Origin: Planctomycetaceae bacterium
Lineage (GTDB): Bacteria > Planctomycetota > Planctomycetia > Pirellulales > Thermoguttaceae
Assembly: GCA_031266315.1 (NCBI GenBank)
Contig: JAISBG010000244.1
Span: forward strand, 1-9,747
Length of the DNA: 9,747 bases
Reading direction: 5' to 3'
Part shown: positions 1-5,327 of the stretch, piece by piece
How the letters are laid out: the number at the start of each line of letters is the position of its first letter
How positions within the stretch are numbered: position 1 is the stretch's first letter
Made by a program: the position numbers and the translations under genes
The notes under the pieces: model-generated
Database searches by the model: none
What the model was told of the DNA's origin: nothing
Seen by the model: the letters and a program-made list of their open reading frames with translations, nothing else

Positions 1-1233
1 TACAAATTCGCCGTCGTTCACACGGCTTAATTTGACGATCAGAATCATATTTATGGTTTTGGAAACCGATCGGGCAGAACCGTCTCCCAGTAAAACATTA
101 AATACCGATGGGTGCAAACTGCCAAAACCGTAATTCCGCCATGGAACATAATCATTGTTTCCATCTGAACCGCCCCAAGCAGTTTTACCGCTCCCGAAAT
201 CGGGATACGGCGGCATTGTTGTCGGACTATTGAAGCCGCCGCCATCATTATTATAAACAACCGCCATGTATCCCCAATGTTTATGTTCTGCTGTTCTTGC
301 GCCAAGATAGGAACAGTCTTTTTTCCCTCGTCCGGCATCGGCAGTGTTTTCACATTCGCCCATACGTGAATTAGGAACATGACGATCAGCAACAGCAAGA
401 ACATTGGACGTTCCGTCACTCCAGTACGCAAAAGTATCACGCGGTTCCCAACTCAATAATCGCCATAGCGATGCAGACCATGTAGTAACAGGAACCCGAA
501 AAGGACTGGAAAAACGGTACGCAAATTCATCTTTCAGCCAGTTATCCCACCAAGCACCGTAAGCACCACTTGCACCTGTACTCCATCCGTCACTTCCACA
601 CATAGGAATAGCGTAATCACTTAACGGTCCCGGGTGATACGTGGCGGAACTAGTTGTAACCGGAGAATTATTAACAATCGAACCGCTTCGTCGTGACGGA
701 CAGTGCATGTAACTAACGGAGCCGAAAGAGTTTCTCTGTTCCGGTGATAGAGAATACCACCATGTCCCGTGAAATATTCGGTCGCACCCCGTTCCTCCGG
801 TTACGTTTGGGTCGCCGTCGGACACAATGTTATACAAAGAGGTTTGTTCCATGTACGGGTAAAGCAACCCAAAAAACGCAAGACGCCCGCTCGTCCCGTC
901 GCTAGTTTTTGGTGCTCCTTCAAGAGCAGCCGGCGGCAATCCTCCACGACTATCGTGAAAGTTGTGAATCCCAATTCCGATTTGCTTGAGATGGTTGATA
1001 CATTGCATCCGTCGTGCTGCTTCTCTTGCAACTTGCACGGCAGGCAACAGAAGTGCGATTAAAACTCCAATAATCGCAATCACCACAAGAAGTTCGACTA
1101 ACGTAAAGCCAAACGGTGAAGAACGAATGAGTTGTAAGAATTTTGCGGAAAAATATTGGGAAAGCCAACACTTTCCGCTCTCATTTCTTAACTCATCTCT
1201 ATATACTGCCCCCCCCCCCCTCGATTTCCCATT
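1..1233 (-). CDS. DUF1559 prepilin-like protein, 3' end cut by window edge, 5' end out of frame
   Basis: The minus-strand frame is open from the stop at 1236-1234 to the window edge and encodes a DUF1559 protein (PulG/type IV prepilin-like start, planctomycete expansion). The prepilin site is [17 protein letters not shown], with the cleaved Gly at 1110-1108 and mature Phe+1 at 1107, followed by the hydrophobic helix, LLLPAVQ and the Arg-rich [10 protein letters not shown] segment. About 369 mature residues follow to the edge, including a YWSDGTSN motif and the family's H-X9-DG ([12 protein letters not shown]), so only a short C-terminus is missing. No ATG, GTG or TTG lies in frame between the upstream stop and the prepilin motif. 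The nearest well-formed start, at 1312 with a Shine-Dalgarno site, is one base out of phase across a 12-G run. The gene is therefore phase-variable, recently frameshifted, or affected by a homopolymer error. By family it should be exported and anchored by its N-terminal helix. Family call sure; start unresolved. Confidence 0.88.
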
Positions 1234-1312
1234 TTAACATTAGATTTTTCACCGAATTGTTTAATGTGTTTTTCGGTGAATTTTCCGAAGCGTTTTCACT
1301 AAAGTTTTCCAT
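1199..1312 (-). CDS. 37-codon leader ORF reading into the poly-G run; probable true 5' end of the prepilin gene
   Basis: The ATG at 1312-1310 is preceded by AAGGA (1324-1320) with 7 nt spacing, one of the few good Shine-Dalgarno sites in the window. The ORF is polar and Asn/Ser/Lys-rich ([15 protein letters not shown] at the start), continues through [11 protein letters not shown] encoded by the G run, and stops at TAG 1201-1199. With 11 or 14 G instead of 12 it would fuse to the DUF1559 frame through [12 protein letters not shown] and so on, giving a leader of about 67 residues before the prepilin cleavage site. That is long for a prepilin leader. I infer that this is the authentic start of the pilin gene. 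It could instead be a separate small ORF. No homologue is recognised. Confidence 0.5.
   Translation of the reverse strand: MENFSENASENSPKNTLNNSVKNLMLKWEIEGGGGSI
1209..1220 (-). repeat. 12-nt poly-G run (poly-C on the plus strand)
   Basis: Twelve consecutive C on the plus strand sit exactly between a well-initiated ORF and the out-of-frame prepilin ORF. Homopolymeric G/C runs of 8-14 nt inside 5' coding sequence are the classic substrate for slipped-strand phase variation of surface genes. A run this long is not expected by chance in this AT-leaning context. A second ATG at 1232-1230 would be joined to the prepilin frame with 10 or 13 G. Confidence 0.85.
1248..1280 (-). repeat. 9-bp inverted repeat within the leader ORF
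   Basis: TTCACCGAA (1248-1256) and TTCGGTGAA (1272-1280) are perfect inverted copies separated by 15 nt. They lie inside the 37-codon leader ORF just before the G run, so an mRNA hairpin could form between the start codon and the slippage site. Function unknown. Confidence 0.45.
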
Positions 1313-1319
1313 GGTTGTA

Positions 1320-1335
1320 TTCCTTATTTCATAAG
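1320..1335 (-). promoter_or_regulatory. Shine-Dalgarno site inside a small hairpin, upstream of the 1312 start
   Basis: On the minus strand the hairpin CCTTAT-GAA-ATAAGG occupies 1335-1321. Its 3' arm contains AAGG, and the adjacent A1320 completes AAGGA, 7 nt before the ATG at 1312. The 6-bp stem could partly mask the ribosome binding site. The pairing is visible; any regulatory effect is inference. Confidence 0.4.
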
Positions 1336-1566
1336 GTTTCATTGAAATAATCGCGAAACATTTACCGCAAAACAATACGGCAAAAAATATGTATCGCCAT
1401 TGAATGAGATTTAAAGTATATGCTGAACAGAGACAAAGATCAAGAGAAATCTTTCTTTTTTGAGAAAATTTTGTTGTTTTAGAATTTTACAGAGAAGATA
1501 TAAAACAATTACCCAAACTGCACGAAAATATTGCCAAATATTCTTCGGGCGAACAGGCACAATTTA
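1336..1566. other. AT-rich intergenic stretch
   Basis: No ORF of interest, RNA gene or convincing hairpin was found. The stretch lies upstream of the leader ORF and would be expected to carry its promoter. I could not choose a -35/-10 pair with adequate spacing. Confidence 0.5.
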
Positions 1567-1570
1567 TTTA

Positions 1571-1701
1571 TGGCAACTTCTAAAAACCTTTATGAATATT
1601 TATTTTTTGACAAGATACACATGATTTACCGGATTTTATTTGATTTTTTATCATGTAAATTCTGTAAATCATGTCAAAAAATAGGTTTTTAGAAGTTGCC
1701 A
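1571..1701. mobile_element. 131-bp MITE-like element with TA-flanked terminal inverted repeats
   Basis: The left end TGGCAACTTCTAAAAACCT (1571-1589) is matched perfectly, in inverted orientation, by the right end (1683-1701). TA lies directly outside each end (1569-1570 and 1702-1703), as expected for a TA duplication of the IS630/Tc1-mariner type. The perfect match extends through the TA and two more bases, giving 23-bp arms (1567-1589, 1683-1705). Inside, a second inverted repeat pairs TTTTTTGACA and ATGATTTAC near 1612-1629 with GTAAATCATGTCAAAAAA near 1664-1681, with a short insertion on the left side. No transposase is encoded, so it would need one in trans. The TA boundaries are visible; the family assignment is inference. 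Confidence 0.6.
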
Positions 1702-1744
1702 TAAAAGATATTTTAATACCCATTATACAATCGAAAAGAGAAGA

Positions 1745-1760
1745 GTTTTTAGAATTACCA
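1745..1760. repeat. Degenerate copy of the MITE end
   Basis: GTTTTTAGAATTACCA resembles the right end of the 131-bp element (GTTTTTAGAAGTTGCCA) with one base missing and one substitution. It lies about 45 bp beyond that end, so it may be the remnant of an older nested or neighbouring insertion. The match is short and could be partly chance. Confidence 0.3.
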
Positions 1761-1821
1761 TTTGCTAAAAGGTTGCGTCGACGATAGCCGACTTGCCCTT
1801 ATTTTCGGACGGCAATTCTGA

Positions 1822-2488
1822 GTAGAGTAGGTGAGTGACGCATCCCTCACCCCTCCTCCCACTGGACATGTCTATTTCCCCCATCCAGCGGTCATTGTTG
1901 TACTCGCCACAAGTTTTCACGAGTTGCCCAATGGCTATCGCTTGGCTTGCCAACCAGTTTTCGCCTCAGTTCGGTATGTTCCCACAGTCTGGTTATAACC
2001 AAACCGTTTCTGCCGTAGTGCGGATTAAATCCAAGCGGCACTCCTCACTTATCGGAAAAAACGAACAACAACCAGAGAGCCTTCGCTCCATCGGAATTGC
2101 CCGACTTCATCACTACTATGCTCTCATCCGACTCCCTATTCGATTCCATAATGGTTATGAATTCCCACTATGAATTGAATTCCATCGCTCGTCGCCAACG
2201 CGACGAGTACTTGTCCATCGAATAGGGTCTCTCAAGTTTCTGTCTCAACTTTCAACGCCCGCTGTTCCTATTATCCCGGATTGCCCGACGAATGCAAATA
2301 CCTGTTACTTCTTCGTCGATACTAGACTTCGCCTTCGGGGGAAGGTTGGTCACAATCAAAACCCCTAACGAGACCAATACGGATTCACCTTTACGATTAC
2401 GGCGGACATTTTTGTTATTACGAATCCCACCCCTGAGAATTACTTCCCAAAAGCGTCGCAAAACTACGTGACAAACAGGTTAATACAC
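1822..2488 (-). ncRNA. Probable group II intron RNA lacking its reverse transcriptase (degenerate or ORF-less)
   Basis: The stretch has no long ORF but strong RNA-like pairing on the minus strand. CCCTATTCGAT (2227-2217) pairs perfectly with ATCGAATAGGG (2144-2134), enclosing CTCGTCGC-GTTG-GCGACGAG (2207-2188) and a CATAGTGG/CCATTATG stem with one G-U. This resembles domain I of bacterial group II introns. Near the 3' side, CCGCTGGA/TCCAGTGG (1891-1884 with 1866-1859), with a TG bulge and a GAAA in the cap, resembles domain V. It is followed by a GGTGAG/CTCACC stem (1851-1830) like domain VI and an end in CTACTCTAC (1822). The 5' end is uncertain: GTGTA at 2488 or GTGTG at 2617. An intact element would carry an RT/maturase in domain IV, but here only about 180 nt separate the domain I/III-like and V-like parts. 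Assignment is by recalled family resemblance, not a covariance search. The upper part of domain V pairs poorly, so the intron may be dead. Confidence 0.5.
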
Positions 2489-2536
2489 GATAGCATCCTC
2501 TCAGGCTACTAGTTAAAACAAACTTCTTGACGATAC

Positions 2537-2628
2537 CCCCAAAGGGGCGAGATTATCAAATGAGGCGTATTCGGCGGTTGCGCTATCGCTCCACCGCCAG
2601 TTATGCACATCACACACCCCGGCGGGGT
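2537..2628. repeat. GC-rich hairpin cluster (REP-like) downstream of the 806-residue protein gene
   Basis: Three palindromes follow one another: CCCC-AAA-GGGG (2537-2547); GGCGGT/ACCGCC (2573-2598) enclosing GCG/CGC; and ACCCC-GGC-GGGGT (2616-2628). The last lies 46 bp past the stop codon of the 806-residue protein gene and could stop transcription, although no T-tract follows on the minus strand. Such GC-rich intergenic palindromes stand out from the AT-rich surroundings and look like a dispersed repeat family. It may instead form the 5' edge of the intron-like RNA. Confidence 0.5.
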
Positions 2629-2673
2629 TAAGATTCAAAAATGAATATTCCTCTGAAATATTACGAATTTTTG

Positions 2674-5094
2674 TTATTTTTTATTTTGCTGATATTGATA
2701 TTCGCCGTGTCCGCTTTGGGCTTTTGCCGGATCCATTGGCGGGGCTAACAAATCGTCTTTGTCGTTGATCGTTTTTTGTTCCAATTTCAAACGCGGTGAT
2801 AAAGCGGTCAATGTTATCGGCAACGATTGACGGAAAATAATTTTGCGGCGATTCTCAATATTGTTGCCGATAATTGTTGCGGCGAACTGTTCCGGTAACG
2901 GATTCCGAACCGTTCCAATCAATAACACCCGATCTGTTGAAAGTAATTCGCTCATATCCAGCGATTTTTGGAACGTATTATAAAGTCCGGTTGATTCGTA
3001 ACCGCCGAGAATGTTGTGTAACGATAAAACTCTGATAATGTAACCCAAATCAACCGACTGCGGATTGTACATCGCCACACGGCGAAGTGCTGCGTCGTTG
3101 GCGGCTTCTTTGGGAAGCAGTAAATCACGGAGTTCCCGACGCGGAGTTGTTTTTCCAACGGGAATTTTTTGTCCCGCTTTAACTGTACCAATTTCCTGAA
3201 CCCAACGCCCGTACACCAAAATACAATCCTCCAATGTTGGAAACCATTGTTGCCATTCGAGAAAACCAACCGGAATTCCTTCTTCATCGGTCAATTGTGA
3301 AGCCGACGGTAAAGAAAAAAAAGATGTTGAATTGAGTGAATCACGAGAATCTAACCAACTTTGTCCGAAAAAACTTTTCGTTGCGCGAACTTGAACCGGA
3401 ACATCTTTAATACTTTGCAAAGAATATTCAGGAATTTTGTTGTAAAATTCTTGAACGGAGTTGGTTTGCCAAATGGTCGGGCTAACCGTTTTAGGAGACA
3501 TTCCGCCAAGACCGGCTCCCGGTAAACCGTTCCATGAAAACAACGTTAAAAAAGGAATAACTGACTCGGATATTTCCGACGGTACTTTCGGCGAAGAAAT
3601 CAGTTGCGTTTTCAGTGAAAGTGAAAACTTCGCATCACCCGGACTGTAAAGATGTCCCCAATTACTGTACCGTAAATCACCGGTTTTGCCGTCAATATCC
3701 ACAAGTGCAAATTCATTGAGAATCGCCTTGTCCGGTCGCCCCGATGCGGTAAGATAATATGTTAATGTACCGAAAAGTATAATCCAAAACGGAAACGTTA
3801 TCCATGTCGCAACCGGTCGTTTCAGAATTTTATGTACGAAAAACCAGTCGAACAAGCCGACAACAAGCCAATAAATTGTTAAAATAATTAGAATGACCGA
3901 AAACGGAATAATACGAACATCGTCAAACCGGTCAAGCGCACTGCGAACCTGACCTGATATATCATTGTAACCAAGTTGGATCATCGCTCCTGAAATGGAA
4001 CCGGAAGTTCGTGGCGGTTTTTCCGTATTCCATTGCAAAATATTTCTCACCAACGCAACACGGTCACGCCATGTATTAAGCGGTTTACCGCTTAAATCGC
4101 CGCCGAAATAAATAATTGTACCAAAACCGTGAGCACAACGAAGCACCAACGGCAAATCACCGTCGCGGACAAACGTAATACCGTGCGGTTCCGTAAAACG
4201 CGGCATTTTCAGAAACGGTGCTTCGTCGGTTCCATTCATAAAAACGGAACGTTTACTACCAACAAAAAGTTCCAACGGCGTTCCTTGCCGAAGTTCGGTC
4301 ATTTCAGAAAAGTTGCCGGGCAAAAATAGTCGTAACGCACTGTCTGAATTTCGGAGGAGCGGCTCCGAATCCCGACCGGCACAAAAAAAGAGTTTACCGC
4401 CAAGACGAACCCAGTCATCAATCGCACGGATTCGCCGGCTTTGAACCGTCAGGTTTTCAAATTGTTGCGGTTCCGTTGTTGTCAAAACAATCATTTCAAC
4501 GGCTTCAAAACCAAACCATTGTTCCGGTAATTCCGAAAACGAATTAACTTTAACAAGAATTGGTCGCCGATCTTCCCGAAACGATAACTCCGCAACCGCT
4601 CCCTGTAACCCAATGTCGTCGTTGCCGACAATAAGATAAATCGGTCGTTCATTCGGAATCGATTCGCAAAACCGATCTTGAAAATGGTTTTGCGATTGTT
4701 CTTGTAACGAGGTTAAAGTTTTCTGTTTCAGCGGATTGCCGGAAGGATGAATCTGTTTTTGCACGGAAATACCGTTTTTCGTTTCGATTTTAACGGTTAG
4801 TTTCCCTTCTTTCCGTCCTAATTTGGCGTAAACTAATGCCCGATTTCCATGAAACGGAATAGCGTATTGGTAGGTAATTGGTGTTCCGTCGGAATCCGAA
4901 CAAGAAATCGAAAGACGAACCGGTTGATTTTCTGTTCCCGTCCATTCAACTGTAACCGGCGTCCAGAGACCGTTTTTGTAAAAACCTTCAATTCCAACCT
5001 GAACCGACCTGATTTCAAACGGCGATTCCGCAAAAAGCGGAAAAATAAATACGCAACAGAATATTGTTGTTGCAAGAAATTTAATCTGGTACAT
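2674..5094 (-). CDS. Exported membrane protein with glutamine-amidotransferase-like domain (806 aa)
   Basis: The start chosen is the ATG at 5094, because the next residues form a signal peptide (MYQIKFLATTIFC...PLFA|ES, cleavage near residue 22). The open frame continues upstream to an ATG at 5205, but those 37 extra residues are polar, overlap a hairpin repeat and would bury the signal. No clear Shine-Dalgarno site is present. Residues about 23-140 look like a beta-rich domain. Residues about 150-355 look like a class I glutamine-amidotransferase/ThuA-like fold: IYLIVGNDD opens it and AIDDWVRLGGKLFF (residues 224-237) is the usual 'WVRxGG' strand. No catalytic Cys-His pair is evident, so it is probably not an enzyme. 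Two membrane helices follow (about 396-416 and 429-448), then a soluble C-terminal region to 806 ending in a polar tail. By family resemblance it belongs with large planctomycete envelope proteins of unknown role. The 625-residue protein gene lies upstream, 233 bp away. Confidence 0.8.
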   Translation of the reverse strand: MYQIKFLATTIFCCVFIFPLFAESPFEIRSVQVGIEGFYKNGLWTPVTVEWTGTENQPVRLSISCSDSDGTPITYQYAIPFHGNRALVYAKLGRKEGKLTVKIETKNGISVQKQIHPSGNPLKQKTLTSLQEQSQNHFQDRFCESIPNERPIYLIVGNDDIGLQGAVAELSFREDRRPILVKVNSFSELPEQWFGFEAVEMIVLTTTEPQQFENLTVQSRRIRAIDDWVRLGGKLFFCAGRDSEPLLRNSDSALRLFLPGNFSEMTELRQGTPLELFVGSKRSVFMNGTDEAPFLKMPRFTEPHGITFVRDGDLPLVLRCAHGFGTIIYFGGDLSGKPLNTWRDRVALVRNILQWNTEKPPRTSGSISGAMIQLGYNDISGQVRSALDRFDDVRIIPFSVILIILTIYWLVVGLFDWFFVHKILKRPVATWITFPFWIILFGTLTYYLTASGRPDKAILNEFALVDIDGKTGDLRYSNWGHLYSPGDAKFSLSLKTQLISSPKVPSEISESVIPFLTLFSWNGLPGAGLGGMSPKTVSPTIWQTNSVQEFYNKIPEYSLQSIKDVPVQVRATKSFFGQSWLDSRDSLNSTSFFSLPSASQLTDEEGIPVGFLEWQQWFPTLEDCILVYGRWVQEIGTVKAGQKIPVGKTTPRRELRDLLLPKEAANDAALRRVAMYNPQSVDLGYIIRVLSLHNILGGYESTGLYNTFQKSLDMSELLSTDRVLLIGTVRNPLPEQFAATIIGNNIENRRKIIFRQSLPITLTALSPRLKLEQKTINDKDDLLAPPMDPAKAQSGHGEYQYQQNKK

Positions 5095-5135
5095 AAAAGT
5101 AGTGGGGAATTGATAACAATATTTTCTGTAAGCAT

Positions 5136-5171
5136 AAGGTGGGTGATCCGCCCGCTGGGCGGTCGCGCCGG
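5136..5171 (+). repeat. Hairpin repeat, copy A
   Basis: AAGGTGGGTGA is followed by the stem CCGCCC-GCT-GGGCGG (5148-5162) and TCGCGCCGG. This is the same unit as copy B on the opposite strand at 5249-5284, with identical loop and nearly identical flanks but a different, still perfectly paired stem. It lies 42 bp upstream of the chosen start of the 806-residue protein, so it would be in that gene's leader if transcription starts further up. Confidence 0.65.
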
Positions 5172-5248
5172 TTGACTCGGCGTTAGTTTCCAAAACGGAA
5201 AGCAATACAGTTTACCGTTATTAATCCGGTTCACTGTCGGCGAGTACA

Positions 5249-5284
5249 CCGACGCGACCTTTCAGCGAAAGGTCGCCCACCTTG
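5249..5284 (-). repeat. Hairpin repeat, copy B
   Basis: On the minus strand AAGGTGGGCGA leads into CCTTTC-GCT-GAAAGG and TCGCGTCGG. Three of the six stem pairs differ from copy A, all with compensatory changes, while the GCT loop is kept. The full stem here is 10 bp (GCGACCTTTC 5254-5263 with GAAAGGTCGC 5267-5276). A neighbouring GTCGG/CCGAC pair (5236-5240 with 5249-5253) adds a second small hairpin. It lies 44 bp past the stop of the 625-residue protein gene. Confidence 0.65.
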
Positions 5285-5327
5285 CGGTCGCTTTACTTTT
5301 AATGAAAATTACACGGATAATAAGGAC

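Noticed and set aside
51..440. 129-residue minus-strand ORF
   Set aside because: It is an out-of-frame shadow of the DUF1559 frame, which is open to the window edge and carries the family motifs.
950..1171. Minus-strand ORF starting at GTG 1171
   Set aside because: It overlaps the prepilin signal in another frame and lacks any recognisable protein features; the DUF1559 frame explains the sequence.
1209..1220. Poly-C run as a pure sequencing artefact
   Set aside because: It cannot be excluded, but its position exactly at the frame break between a Shine-Dalgarno-led ORF and the prepilin frame makes a real variable run at least as likely, so it is kept as a finding.
1835..2173. 112-residue plus-strand ORF
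   Set aside because: It lies inside the paired, intron-like RNA and its translation resembles no family; probably chance openness.
2252..2461. 69-residue minus-strand ORF within the intron-like region
   Set aside because: No reverse transcriptase motifs such as YxDD; it is better explained by domain I RNA structure.
4833..5249. 138-residue minus-strand ORF overlapping the start of the 806-residue gene
   Set aside because: Wrong frame for the signal peptide and amidotransferase-like domain; Arg/Phe-rich shadow.
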